This document shows, piece after piece, positions 9,216-20,263 of a stretch of 64,000 nt of DNA (positions are counted from its first letter, which is position 1; every line of letters starts with the position of its first letter). The stretch lies in the NCBI RefSeq assembly GCF_900182915.1, contig NZ_FXUG01000019.1, positions 1-64,000 on the forward strand. The letters run 5' to 3'. The translations under genes were made by a program, and so were the position numbers. Below the pieces are notes generated by a model. The model searched no databases. It was given only the letters and a program-made list of their open reading frames with translations, and was not told where the DNA came from. The stretch comes from Neorhodopirellula lusitana (lineage in GTDB: Bacteria > Planctomycetota > Planctomycetia > Pirellulales > Pirellulaceae).

Positions 9216-9297
9216 CGTAGCTGGACTCGCCAAGAGTTCAGGGATGCTGCAGTTTGGTGCGACTCGAGGAACCGGCGGCTAGCGCCTTGCCGCTCAG
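9216..9297 (+). repeat. 82-bp dispersed repeat, copy B
   Basis: It is aligned with copy A with the same ends and same length, 174 bp further on. The conservation of both borders suggests a defined unit rather than chance similarity. It has no coding capacity and no transposase nearby. Confidence 0.9.
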
Positions 9298-9584
9298 GTG
9301 AAGGCTTATCAGCAAATTGCTTGTGTCGTGCTGGCTGTTGGTTTTTCGGCTCGTCTGCATTTTCGGGTTCGGGGTGTGATTGGCGACCGTTGGGCACCCT
9401 GCGGATCGACCGGGTTTTGCTGTGGCCGTTCTGGGGAAGGTCGGCAATTCGACGTTTTGGCTGCGAGTTCCGTCGCCGGACTGGACGATGAGCGAATGAC
9501 AAGCACACGCATGACGCGATTCAATGTGCCGTTTCAAGGACGAAGCTGGTCTCCCTTTCCCTTCCAGCTTGCGAGTCCCCTGCC

Positions 9585-10523
9585 GTGCGAACTCTTAGTT
9601 TCGGCGTACTAATCGTCTTATTCGGCTTCGTAGCCGCTCTTCCGTTCCGCAAGACGCCCCAACCCGGCGGCGTCCAGCCAGAGAACGTCTTGGCCACTGG
9701 GCCCACCACCGGCTTAACGCTGACCGATGAGGCCGTTCCCTACGATCCACTGTTGGTCGCTCAGGATTACGGCCCCGTCAACGGTCTTTCCATGCCGATG
9801 CCGCAGCGCAGTTCAGCGGGCGTGCCCAGCACCCTGGCGTCTCAGGCGGGGCCGGTCGGCCGGGGCATCCCATCGGATGCGGTCGCCCGGCCGCGGCGTG
9901 ATCTGCGTTTGCCGCTGACCTACGACGACCTGGCCGTGCCGCTGGCGACCCCGCATTACGTGGATGAGAGATTCGGGGCGGTTGCCAAGCCTTCCGCTGA
10001 TACCAGGCAGCCACAACTTGGCCAGTCTCAACTTCCCCAGTCGCCAGCGGGCCAAACGCAGGTCGGACAATCCCAGCTCGGCCAGTCACAAGTCGGGCAG
10101 TCACAAGTCGGGCAGGCAGCTTCGGCACCGCCAGCCACTCGTTTTTCGAAGTCCGGCATGCGAACTGCTTCTACCGATCCGCCGGTCGATCAACAGCGTG
10201 CCCGTTACCAGGATGCACGTTTCGGTTCCGAACCCAGCTATCCTGGGCTGGCCAGTTCACCCTTCCAGCAATTCGATCCTGCACCTCGATCGGTCCTGCG
10301 GCCGGATTCCTTCCAGGCATCGCAAGGGCCGGAGGAGTCGATCGCCACCAGGAGTCCTGTCCCACAAGGTCAGGTCCAGGGACGATTGGCTAGCGATAGT
10401 CAGCCCAGTGAGAACCAGCTCAGGCAAGCAGTGGAAGCCGAAGCTGCGGCCGGTCCACGTTTGCTTCGCGAGAACCAGGCAACGGACACGCGAGTCCGCT
10501 ACTGGATCCGCCAACCAGATTGA
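9585..10523 (+). CDS. Secreted Gln/Ser/Pro-rich repeat protein, unknown
   Basis: The 312-residue product (GTG start) begins with a hydrophobic signal-like segment (LSFGVLIVLFGFVAALPF). The remainder is low in hydrophobic clusters and rich in Pro, Gln, Ser and Ala. Residues near 143-178 contain short tandem repeats of the form VGQSQLGQSQ, encoded by 15-bp DNA repeats around 10015-10115. I recognise no domain. It lies upstream of parAB but 417 bp away, so co-transcription is doubtful. The start could be a little different because no ribosome site is clear. Confidence 0.55.
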   Translation: MRTLSFGVLIVLFGFVAALPFRKTPQPGGVQPENVLATGPTTGLTLTDEAVPYDPLLVAQDYGPVNGLSMPMPQRSSAGVPSTLASQAGPVGRGIPSDAVARPRRDLRLPLTYDDLAVPLATPHYVDERFGAVAKPSADTRQPQLGQSQLPQSPAGQTQVGQSQLGQSQVGQSQVGQAASAPPATRFSKSGMRTASTDPPVDQQRARYQDARFGSEPSYPGLASSPFQQFDPAPRSVLRPDSFQASQGPEESIATRSPVPQGQVQGRLASDSQPSENQLRQAVEAEAAAGPRLLRENQATDTRVRYWIRQPD

Positions 10524-10759
10524 TCTAGTTGGGGATTGGTTCAACTCTGGCTGTCTTCGCTGTTGGCGATTGGCAGGTCGCCAAGCGTGCCAGAGAGAGC
10601 TCCGCCCTTTCCGGTCGGGATAGCGGCGGTCACCTCTTCTCAACAGGAGGGCTGGTCTGCAGTGCAGCCAGTCGACCTGGACGGCATGTCTGAAACCACG
10701 CTTTCCTCTTCCATCGCCAGGACCCAATCCAGGCCAGATAGGTAAGGGTGGGTGTCTAC

Positions 10760-10773
10760 GTTCCATGTGGAAC
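10760..10773. promoter_or_regulatory. parS-like palindrome 1
   Basis: The sequence GTTCCATGTGGAAC has perfectly paired six-base arms and matches the classic parS core GTTTCACGTGAAAC at 11 of 14 positions. ParB proteins bind parS sites, which often sit close to parAB. The site lies 168 bp before the parA start. Assignment is inferred from sequence and position. Confidence 0.4.
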
Positions 10774-10808
10774 TCGAGCCACAGAAACAGCTGGCTGCGT
10801 CAAGGCCG

Positions 10809-10822
10809 GTTTCTTGGGAAAC
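10809..10822. promoter_or_regulatory. parS-like palindrome 2
   Basis: The sequence GTTTCTTGGGAAAC has GTTTC/GAAAC arms identical to the outer arms of parS, with a different centre; it matches GTTTCACGTGAAAC at 11 of 14 positions. A shorter GTTTCCTGAAAC follows at 10830-10841. The cluster supports a partition-site reading, but the missing CACGTG centre weakens it. Confidence 0.35.
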
Positions 10823-10940
10823 CGATCTTGTTTCCTGAAACGCGTTTCACCTAGTTTCCCGGAAGGCGAACACGCTTCAACAGCGACCGTTCGCGTGAGC
10901 ACCGAACTAGCTCAAACATCTGGCATACAGAGAAACACTT

Positions 10941-11687
10941 GTGGCAAGGATCTTCAGCGTCGTGAATCAGAAAGGTGGTGTCGGCAAGACGACGACTTCG
11001 GTCAACCTTTCAGCGGCGCTTGCCTTGGGCGGCCATCGCACGTTGTTGATTGATATCGATCCCCAGTGCAACGCCACCAACGCGGTCGGACACGAACCGG
11101 CCAACCACCACGCCATGATCGGCGAGACACCTTTGCTGGAATCGGTGCTGGATACCAAAACTGAATCTCTTTCCGTCGTGCCCGGCAGTCGTCGCTTTCA
11201 AGACGCCGACGTCATGGCCGCTGCTGGCGAAGATGCCGCCAAGAGGTTCCGCGGGCATCTTGATAGCGTGATGGATGAATACGAATACATAGTGGTGGAT
11301 TGCCCACCGAGCGCCACGGCGATGACCGAAACATCGCTGACGGCCAGTACCGAAGTTTTGATACCCATTCAGTGCGAGTACTTTGCCATGGTAGGCGTTG
11401 CTCAATTGATCGGGACCATCAAGAAGGTCATCACGGCAACCGACGGGCGTCTGACGTTCGGCGGGATCCTGTTGACGATGTACGACGAGTCGCTTGAGTT
11501 GACCCGCGAGATTGAGGATGAAGTCCGCGACTTCTTTGGTGATATCGTTTTCGAGAATGTCGTGCCCCGGGACGTCGCGTTAAGCGAGGCTCCCAGCCAC
11601 GGCCAAACTGTCTTTCAATACGCACCGCGAAGTCGTGGAGCGTACGCTTATACTCAACTGTGCATGGAGGTGCTTCAGCGTGACTAG
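10941..11687 (+). CDS. parA: Chromosome partitioning ATPase ParA (Soj family)
   Basis: ParA is the DNA-binding ATPase that, with ParB and parS, separates replicated chromosome origins. The 248-residue product begins at GTG and shows the deviant Walker A motif KGGVGKTTTSVNLSAALA at the N-terminus, then DIDPQCNATNAVG, the Walker B region YIVVDCPPSATAMTETSL and the QCEYFAMVGVAQLI segment, all typical. Its length is normal for chromosomal ParA. The stop lies inside parB (8-bp overlap), so the two are translationally coupled. parS-like palindromes lie just upstream. Confidence 0.95.
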   Translation: MARIFSVVNQKGGVGKTTTSVNLSAALALGGHRTLLIDIDPQCNATNAVGHEPANHHAMIGETPLLESVLDTKTESLSVVPGSRRFQDADVMAAAGEDAAKRFRGHLDSVMDEYEYIVVDCPPSATAMTETSLTASTEVLIPIQCEYFAMVGVAQLIGTIKKVITATDGRLTFGGILLTMYDESLELTREIEDEVRDFFGDIVFENVVPRDVALSEAPSHGQTVFQYAPRSRGAYAYTQLCMEVLQRD

Positions 11688-12732
11688 TGCAACGTCTCAG
11701 GGATCCGCATCGGATCGTTCGGCCGCCCGAGGTTCAGCTCGCGCCGGCGGAAAAGACCGTCGTCTCGGCAAAGGTCTAGCCGCGTTGCTGGGCACACCGG
11801 TTGATGAAGATGGCAACCCCATCGACGAACTGTCCACCTTCGATCGCAACGCTGGCAAGGCTGGTGCGTCGGGCGGTGGCGAGTCGAGTTCGGTGCAGTC
11901 GCTTGATCTTCCGATCGACGACATCCAGCCCAACCCGTTTCAGCCGCGTCGCGAATTCAATCCAGAAGAGATTGCATCGCTGGCGGAGAGCCTTAAGAAT
12001 CATCAACAGTTGCAACCGGTCCTGGTTCGCATCGTTGACGGCAAGTACCAGTTGATCAGCGGTGAGCGTCGCTTGCGGGCGACGATCCACGCCGGTCTGA
12101 AAACGATCCGGGCCGAGGTGCGTGAGGCGGATGATCGTTTGGTTGCCGAGTTGGCGATCATCGAGAACCTGCAACGCAAGGACCTCAATCCGATCGAAAA
12201 GGCGATGTCGTTCAAACGCTACATCGACGAACACAAATGCAAACAAGACGATCTGGCTCGCCGGTTGAGTATCGACCGGAGCACGATTGCCAACCTGATG
12301 CGTCTGTTGGAATTGCCCGAATCGATTCTGGAAATGCTGACCGCTGGCGAGATCAGTGCAGGTCACGCTCGTGCGTTGCTGCCGATCGGTGAAGAGCAAG
12401 TTCAGTTGACGATGGCCAAACGAATCGCCGACGAGTCCATGAGCGTTCGGGCGACCGAGGGTGCAGTCAGCGAACTGTTGCGAGCCGAAGAGGATTCGGA
12501 GACCGGCTTGAAGGTGACGAACAAGTCACGTCAAAAACGCAAGCCGATTCCACCGCACATCGAAGCGATGCAGCAAGAGATGCGGATGGTCTTTGGGACC
12601 AAGGTGGAGATCAAGGCGTCGGCGAGAAGCCGCGGCAAGATCACGCTTCACTTCAGTGACGCGGAAGAGTTCGAGCGTCTGCGTGCGTTGCTTGGTAACG
12701 CATCGCGTCCACAACTTCGCGTCGCCGGCTAG
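11680..12732 (+). CDS. parB: Chromosome partitioning protein ParB (CTP-dependent DNA clamp)
   Basis: The 350-residue product starts at the GTG at 11680, chosen because GGAGG sits 9 bp before it at 11666-11670. The N-terminal RRLGKGLAALLG box contacts ParA. The ParB/Noc core follows: QPNPFQPRREFNPEEIASLA, the CTP-binding GERRLRA and ENLQRKDLNPIEKA motifs, then a helix-turn-helix region (DDLARRLSIDRSTIANLMRL). The C-terminal part (KGKITLHFSDAEEFERLRAL-like, here starting GKITLHF) is the dimerisation domain. A 10-bp hairpin lies about 50 bp after the stop. Confidence 0.95.
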   Translation: MTSATSQGSASDRSAARGSARAGGKDRRLGKGLAALLGTPVDEDGNPIDELSTFDRNAGKAGASGGGESSSVQSLDLPIDDIQPNPFQPRREFNPEEIASLAESLKNHQQLQPVLVRIVDGKYQLISGERRLRATIHAGLKTIRAEVREADDRLVAELAIIENLQRKDLNPIEKAMSFKRYIDEHKCKQDDLARRLSIDRSTIANLMRLLELPESILEMLTAGEISAGHARALLPIGEEQVQLTMAKRIADESMSVRATEGAVSELLRAEEDSETGLKVTNKSRQKRKPIPPHIEAMQQEMRMVFGTKVEIKASARSRGKITLHFSDAEEFERLRALLGNASRPQLRVAG

Positions 12733-12784
12733 CTGGTGAAGCTCACTTCGGTGAGCACTTCTTTCGGACAATCCCAAGAGCCTC

Positions 12785-12810
12785 GTCCGTCGCGAATTTC
12801 CGCGACGGAC
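12785..12810 (+). terminator. Hairpin downstream of parB
   Basis: Perfect 10-bp stem (GTCCGTCGCG / CGCGACGGAC) with a 6-nt loop AATTTC, starting 52 bp after the parB stop. No T-run follows, so it may be a processing or dispersed hairpin instead of a true intrinsic terminator. Confidence 0.45.
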
Positions 12811-12821
12811 TCGCAGGCCAA

Positions 12822-13079
12822 GTTGGAGTCCAGGCTTCAGCCGTTTCGAGCATGTGCTCCCCACAACAGTTCACGACGGTTGTTGGTCATCGGTTTCTAG
12901 GTTGTGGGACCTTCGGTGTTGACCAAGCAAAGCCTTGCACACCAGCCAATGTTGGAGTCCAGGCTTCAGCCGTAACAAGCACGTGCTCCCCACATTAATT
13001 CACGACTGTTGTTGGTCATTGGTTGCTAGGTTGTGGACCTTCCGTGTTGACCAGGCAACGCCCTGTGCACCAGCGAAGT
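12822..13079 (+). repeat. Two tandem copies of a 129-bp unit
   Basis: Copy 1 starts at 12822 and copy 2 at 12951, both with GTTGGAGTCCAGGCTTCAGC. They share further blocks (GTGCTCCCCACA, TTCACGAC, GTTGTTGGTCAT, GTTGTGG, GTGTTGACCA) with point changes and small indels. The leading motif also occurs reversed at 96-112, which marks this as a dispersed element that has duplicated in tandem. Confidence 0.9.
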
Positions 13080-13148
13080 TCCGACTTCACGTATCAACGC
13101 AACGTTCCATCAGGGAGGAACTACCACTGACTACTTGAGTTCCACGAA

Positions 13149-13158
13149 GTTTCACGTG
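13149..13158. promoter_or_regulatory. parS half-site-like sequence downstream of parB
   Basis: GTTTCACGTG is identical to ten bases of the parS consensus including its CACGTG centre, but the right arm (TCC) does not match. It may be a degenerate site or chance. Confidence 0.25.
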
Positions 13159-13487
13159 TCCTAGGGCTTTTGTAATTCCCTTCGGGTGGGTTGTATCTGT
13201 TCCGTTTGATCCTAGGTTGCTGACTTGTGCGGTCGCATCGTCCATGCCGCTTGCTCCTAGCGTGCCTGTTCGTTCAGTCCTGTGCATCACGCAGCCGTGC
13301 GAACGGATTCTGATTTTCGGTGACTGTGGCGACGATACCAGCTTCGACGACGAGACTGTTTGCACGGGGAACGTCGTCACTGCCGATCGGGCAAGTTGGG
13401 CAAAGAGTGCCCCGCACCAACCGCTCGATCGTCATCCCCACTTCACGAACGCGTACACCGGCAATGAGGCCGGCGGGCTTGGTTACG

Positions 13488-16400
13488 ATGGACAAGGACG
13501 TCAAAAGAGCACTGCTGTTGTGGCCGGCGATCGCATCGACTGCGATTATCGCTGCCACCACGCTACCCTTGTGCTGGCATCAAAAAGAAAGTGGATCGTT
13601 CCGCAATGTCGCGACTGGCTCAAGAGCCGTGTCGTGCTTGGTGCGGATGACGGGTGCATGGCTGAACGAGCATCGTTCAGTAAGCCCGCTTGCGATTCCT
13701 TCCTTGGTGCACGAATCCATTGATCGTACCTGCCCGGATCAGCCGTTGATCGTGATGGACAAGTCGTTGGCCGAGTCGCCAATGTCGAAGTCCATCCGCA
13801 CCGCCGCACGTGTTGGGCAACGGCCCGAGTGTGGCGTCCGCGGTTTGGCTTTGCCAACACGGTTGGAAAACGCGTGGAGTGCAAACACCCGCAACGAAGA
13901 AGGCGTTTCGTTGTTAGCGAAGGCGGACCTTGTTTCAAGCGACAAGGCTATCGCCCGCACCTTGTTGGCCCCTGTGTTGAACCCGGTGGCGGAGCTTGCA
14001 GGATTTTCGGGACTGGCATCCAATCACCCTCCCATGATGCCGTCACGTGAGGATGTTTCCTCCGTGGCACTCCCCTCCCGTCTTTCGCCCGGACTGGAAG
14101 ATCCTTTTGCCGCCACCGGATCCGTTTCGCAACCAAGTTGGATGAACCAACTTGACCCTGTTGCCAGTTGGAACGCGATCGCCATCAACCAGGCCAACGC
14201 CCAGCAACCTCACTGCTTGAACGATCTGTTTGACCAACCCAGTCAGCCGTTGGTTCCCGACACGATGATTGCCGGGACGTTGATCCCCAAGTCGGTTAGC
14301 GTGTTGGCGAAGCCTGCGTTCGATGTGGCTAAAGTGGAAGCGGCGGATGCTCGTCGAGCGATTGAGTCGCCCGCCGCTGGGATGCGTTCATCCACCATGG
14401 TGGGTGGTCCCGCATCGTGGCCACAGCCAAAGCAACTTTCACGGGATCTAGCGATCATTGCGCAGAGTGCTGACTTGGCAAAGATGGTGACGTCGGGCAA
14501 ACGCGAATCGTTGACGTCGGTGCAGTTGAAGATCGGGGAAGATGTATCGTCACGCGGAATCATCAACTCGTTGATTGCGGAAGGCAACGCCAGCCAAGCG
14601 AGTGGTCAAGGCGTGGGTTCCGTCCGGCGACATGCGACCTCGATCGTGATGGGACGTTGGGCCGGAAGGGTGGAGACAACGATCGCCGACTTACAGGCAT
14701 TGCCAAGAATTGGTGACGAGCGATCGGGGAAGCTGATCCGTCAGCTCGCGTCTCTATCCGAGGCTGGATTGCAGTTGGCCGAACGAGTGCCGGCCCGCGA
14801 TCAACAAGTGCGTTGGCTCCGAGCTGCTCATGCGGCCTCGCGAAGAGCCAACGTCTGGGGACCGATCTGGCAACTCGCCCGACATGGCGAAGCGTCTACG
14901 ACACCGTCCGCCCACGCCACGGTTGATCGAACTCAATCCGCAGTCACCCATGCCGCGAACCCAGCCGATTTGGATCGTCAATATTTATCGCTGGTCCGAT
15001 TGGACGGCACTCACCCTGGTAATTCGTCGGCATCATCCGAGCCAACGATTTCTGCCTTGGTTGAAAACTTGCGGCGTGAGTTGGACGAGACCGGCGACAC
15101 GATGGGCTGGGAAACATTCCTGTTGCTTGACGAGGTCGAGTCGGCAGTGCGTTCGTCGGACGCGGATGAAAGAGCGTTGGTGGCTCAGCGATTCCTGTCG
15201 CGGTTAGAACACCATCTGCTTACACCCGAACACGTCGAGTGGCTCCGCCGCGACAACGTGATCACGCTCGCCCGAGCAATTCAAGCGTGGACGGTCCGGC
15301 CGATTGACTACACGCAATTGTTGGGCGACCTGGAACGGGGGGAAACCGATGCGATTGACCTTGCCGCGATCAAAGTGGGCGAGGCTTTCCAGTCGCTGCG
15401 TTTTTCCGATGATGTCAACGCAGCCCGCGTCGCCAAGGCGATCGATGTGAACTATCGAAACGCGAATGTTCGTACGGCGATCTCGGTGCGGTTGATTGAC
15501 CGGTTGCTGCCTGCCGTCCCAGGCAAGACCCAGCCCCTGCGAACTCGGGTTTTGGGCAATGAAGTGCGAGGCACCAGCCACGTCGATTCGCAGTTGGGCA
15601 TTGGCCTGACGCCGTCCCGTGATTCGTGGAACCTGAACGTGCACACGGATGGGAATGTGGTCACCCAAGGCGTGACGACTCAATCCGGTGTGACCGTACA
15701 AACGAGTGGCACAAGCCAGTTCCACGCAACGACTCCGCTGATTATTCGACCCGGCAAGTACACCATTGGTGGAACGCGTGTGGATGTCAGCGGCAGTCAA
15801 CGGCTTCGCGGAGTGCAGTCCCGGTACGATGGTTGGCCGCTGATCGGATCGCTGGTTCGCGGAATCGCAGAATCTCGATTCGAACAGGCTCGCCCCGTCG
15901 CCAGTCGTGTCAGTGAAACGCAGATCCGGACCAACGTCCAGCAGGAACTGCAAACCGAACTCGCACTGAAAACCAAAGTCGGTTCACAAAAACTCGACGA
16001 GTTCGTGTTTGGCCCGCTGGGACGTTTGAACTTGGAACCCAAAGTGGTGGACATGTCGACGACTCAGGAACGGTTGATTGCCCGTTACCGCTTGGCTGGC
16101 GATTGGCAACTGGCCGCCAACACGCCTCGACCGCGAGCGTGGAATGACAGCTGGATGAGTTTGCAGGTGCACCAGTCGGCACTCAACAACACGTTGGAGC
16201 AATTGTTGCCGACCGGGCAATCGAAAACTTTCGAGGCGTTTTTTCAGGACACGCTCGAATTGTTCGGCCAGGACATCTCGCAACTACCCGAAGACATTCC
16301 CGCCGACGCGGAGATTGAATTCGCATCGACTCGACCAATCACGGTTGAAATGGAAGACGGCAAGTTAACGCTAACGCTACGCGTCGTCAGTCTGTCTCAG

Positions 16401-16751
16401 GCCGGGCGTGCGAACCTGCGTCGCTTCATCGTTCGTGCGTCCTATCGCCCGGTGATCGATGGTTTGCAAGCTCGTCTGGTGCGTGACGGTCACCTCAGTG
16501 TCAGTGGTCCAGGCATGTCGATGCGTCAGCGGTTCCCGATTCGTGCTTTGTTTAACAAAGTTTTGTCCGAAACGCGAAGCATCCCGCTAACTTTGCCGCG
16601 ATTGGTCGAGCATCCCGCGACGCAAGACCTGGCGATCAGCCAGTTGGAACTGCGGGATGGATGGCTGGCCTTGGCGATCAGCCCCAACACTTCCCAGCGA
16701 GTGGCCGTTGGGATGCGTTCATCGGCGGCATCCAAGGCGGTGGCACGATGA
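13488..16751 (+). CDS. Large N-terminally anchored orphan protein
   Basis: The 1,087-residue product is read from the ATG at 13488; the frame is open 56 codons further upstream, but those codons look non-coding. A single hydrophobic segment near the start (LLLWPAIASTAIIAATTLPL) after basic residues suggests an uncleaved anchor or signal, with the bulk outside the cytoplasm. Residues 50-400 are Ser/Pro/Ala-rich and probably flexible. A helical section follows (LVENLRRELDETGDTMGWE onward), then a beta-rich C-terminal half with repeated strand patterns (NLNVHTDGNVVTQGVTTQSG, VRASYRPVIDGLQARLV). I recognise no named domain. It is convergent with the methyltransferase gene. Confidence 0.7.
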   Translation: MDKDVKRALLLWPAIASTAIIAATTLPLCWHQKESGSFRNVATGSRAVSCLVRMTGAWLNEHRSVSPLAIPSLVHESIDRTCPDQPLIVMDKSLAESPMSKSIRTAARVGQRPECGVRGLALPTRLENAWSANTRNEEGVSLLAKADLVSSDKAIARTLLAPVLNPVAELAGFSGLASNHPPMMPSREDVSSVALPSRLSPGLEDPFAATGSVSQPSWMNQLDPVASWNAIAINQANAQQPHCLNDLFDQPSQPLVPDTMIAGTLIPKSVSVLAKPAFDVAKVEAADARRAIESPAAGMRSSTMVGGPASWPQPKQLSRDLAIIAQSADLAKMVTSGKRESLTSVQLKIGEDVSSRGIINSLIAEGNASQASGQGVGSVRRHATSIVMGRWAGRVETTIADLQALPRIGDERSGKLIRQLASLSEAGLQLAERVPARDQQVRWLRAAHAASRRANVWGPIWQLARHGEASTTPSAHATVDRTQSAVTHAANPADLDRQYLSLVRLDGTHPGNSSASSEPTISALVENLRRELDETGDTMGWETFLLLDEVESAVRSSDADERALVAQRFLSRLEHHLLTPEHVEWLRRDNVITLARAIQAWTVRPIDYTQLLGDLERGETDAIDLAAIKVGEAFQSLRFSDDVNAARVAKAIDVNYRNANVRTAISVRLIDRLLPAVPGKTQPLRTRVLGNEVRGTSHVDSQLGIGLTPSRDSWNLNVHTDGNVVTQGVTTQSGVTVQTSGTSQFHATTPLIIRPGKYTIGGTRVDVSGSQRLRGVQSRYDGWPLIGSLVRGIAESRFEQARPVASRVSETQIRTNVQQELQTELALKTKVGSQKLDEFVFGPLGRLNLEPKVVDMSTTQERLIARYRLAGDWQLAANTPRPRAWNDSWMSLQVHQSALNNTLEQLLPTGQSKTFEAFFQDTLELFGQDISQLPEDIPADAEIEFASTRPITVEMEDGKLTLTLRVVSLSQAGRANLRRFIVRASYRPVIDGLQARLVRDGHLSVSGPGMSMRQRFPIRALFNKVLSETRSIPLTLPRLVEHPATQDLAISQLELRDGWLALAISPNTSQRVAVGMRSSAASKAVAR

Positions 16752-16845
16752 TCTTTGTGGCCGTCGTCGCTGTGCGTTGTTTGATTAGTTTCCTGAAAGG
16801 CTGAGGTAACAACCGTCGGACGCTTTTGCTTTGCCTAGATGATTT

Positions 16846-18859
<2,014 letters not shown>

Positions 18860-18919
18860 TTAGAGAAAAGTGCCTCAGTAGTACAGCACCACAGGTTTTG
18901 TGCTACGATAAAATTCGCT

Positions 18920-18957
18920 ATCGGGACGTGATGAGAATCATCGCGTCCCGATTTCGT
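18920..18957 (+). terminator. Intrinsic terminator after gap
   Basis: A 15-bp stem (18920-18934 with 18938-18952) with one G-T pair and a 3-nt GAA loop is followed by TTTCGTTTC. This is the clearest terminator in the window and isolates gap from obg. Confidence 0.85.
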
Positions 18958-19012
18958 TTCACCGCTTCATTGTGGCCCTGTGGCCCTGACATACTTTTAC
19001 ACTTTTAAACTC

Positions 19013-20263
19013 ATGTTCATCGATCGCGTCGAAGTCGAACTCACCGCTGGAAAAGGCGGGGACGGTTGCATGAGTTTTCGCCGAGAAAAGTTCGTTCCCA
19101 AGGGCGGCCCGGATGGTGGCGACGGCGGCATCGGTGGCAGCATCATCTTGGAAGCCAAGGTGGGCGTGAACTCGCTTTCCACCTTCGCCGGCAAACGATT
19201 CTTCAAGGCTGAAAAAGGCCAACCCGGCCAAGGCCGCCTGAAGCACGGACGCGGCGGGCATGACCTGCGTTTGTACGTGCCTTGCGGGACCAGCGTGATT
19301 GACGCGGCTGACGGATACGTGATCCGAGACCTGACCAAGGTCGGTGACGAGTTCGTCATCGCTCGCGGTGGTCGAGGCGGTCACGGGAACGCTCGTTTCA
19401 AGTCCGCCACCAACCAAGTCCCTCGCGAAAAGACTCCGGGAACCCAGGGCGAATATCGCCACGTCTTCCTTGAATTGAAATCGATCGCCGACGTTGGCCT
19501 GATCGGCAAACCCAATGCGGGCAAGAGCACGCTGCTTTCTCGGATCAGCAGTGCTCGGCCTGAGATCGCCGACTATCCGTTTACAACAAAGTATCCCAAC
19601 CTGGGGATCGTTGAAATCGATGTCGAACGCTCCTTCGTGCTCGCCGATATTCCTGGATTGATCGAAGGTGCCAGCGAAGGCGTCGGGCTCGGCCACGAGT
19701 TCCTGCGGCACATCGAACGAGCGGGACTGTTGGTCCACCTCGTCGAACCGATGCCCGTGGACGGTAGTGATCCGATCCAAAATTACGGTGCCATTCGTGA
19801 CGAACTTCGACACTACGACACCAAGATGGCGGATCGTGATGAGTTGGTTGTGATGACCAAGTGCGAACTGGACACCGACGGTGAAGTGGAAGCCAGCCTG
19901 AAAGAGTTCTTTGCTGAAAACCCGGTGGATCACGAACGCCAGTTGTTCAAAATTAGCGCCGCGGCAGAGATCGGATTGACGGATCTGACGAACGAGATCA
20001 TGGATCGAGTGACCAAGCGTCGGATTGCGATGATCGAAGCAGGCGAAGACATCATGCCAATCCGTGAAGTGGATCAAGAGGCATTGGAGCCCAAGCCAAG
20101 TCGCGTGCCACCGCACAAGCAAGGGATGACCGCCAGCTTGTCAAACGAACAGCGACCCATGGATGTCGAAGCGTACGACATTTGGGCCGAGGATAAGAAG
20201 CACCGCGGCCACACCAACCCCCACATCGAACGGTCCAAGCGACGTACAGGCAAGAAGCCGTGA
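19013..20263 (+). CDS. obg: GTPase Obg/CgtA, ribosome assembly
   Basis: Obg is an essential GTPase that binds the large ribosomal subunit and links assembly to growth and stress. The 416-residue product starts at ATG 19013, which gives the conserved [18 protein letters not shown] opening. The glycine-rich Obg domain continues with [19 protein letters not shown]. The G domain has G1 GKPNAGKST near residue 165, G3 DIPGLIEGA, and G4 TKCELD. The C-terminal tail is basic. The stop codon overlaps the coaX start by 4 bp, so translation is coupled. Confidence 0.95.
   Translation: MFIDRVEVELTAGKGGDGCMSFRREKFVPKGGPDGGDGGIGGSIILEAKVGVNSLSTFAGKRFFKAEKGQPGQGRLKHGRGGHDLRLYVPCGTSVIDAADGYVIRDLTKVGDEFVIARGGRGGHGNARFKSATNQVPREKTPGTQGEYRHVFLELKSIADVGLIGKPNAGKSTLLSRISSARPEIADYPFTTKYPNLGIVEIDVERSFVLADIPGLIEGASEGVGLGHEFLRHIERAGLLVHLVEPMPVDGSDPIQNYGAIRDELRHYDTKMADRDELVVMTKCELDTDGEVEASLKEFFAENPVDHERQLFKISAAAEIGLTDLTNEIMDRVTKRRIAMIEAGEDIMPIREVDQEALEPKPSRVPPHKQGMTASLSNEQRPMDVEAYDIWAEDKKHRGHTNPHIERSKRRTGKKP

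Larger units (their letters stand above)
9009..9584. other. Intergenic region with duplicated 82-bp element
   Basis: This gap of about 580 bp holds the direct repeats listed separately at 9042 and 9216. The open frames visible on the minus strand here have no recognisable protein character. Nothing else stands out. Confidence 0.5.
10524..10940. other. Intergenic region upstream of parA with palindromes
   Basis: No gene is convincing here. The last 180 bp before parA contain three related palindromes (10760-10773, 10809-10822, 10830-10841), described as possible parS sites. The parA promoter should also lie here. Confidence 0.5.
12733..13487. other. Intergenic region with hairpin and 129-bp tandem repeat
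   Basis: This 755-bp gap contains the hairpin at 12785-12810 and two adjacent copies of a 129-bp unit. GTTTCACGTG at 13149-13158 is an exact parS half-site. The stretch 13160-13487 is open in some frames, but the reading has no protein-like pattern before the ATG at 13488. Confidence 0.5.

Noticed and set aside
10941-12732. parAB read as plasmid partition genes
   Set aside because: The ParB layout (LGKGLAALLG, GERRLRA, ENLQRKD) is chromosomal type and the neighbours are core genes such as gap, obg and coaX.
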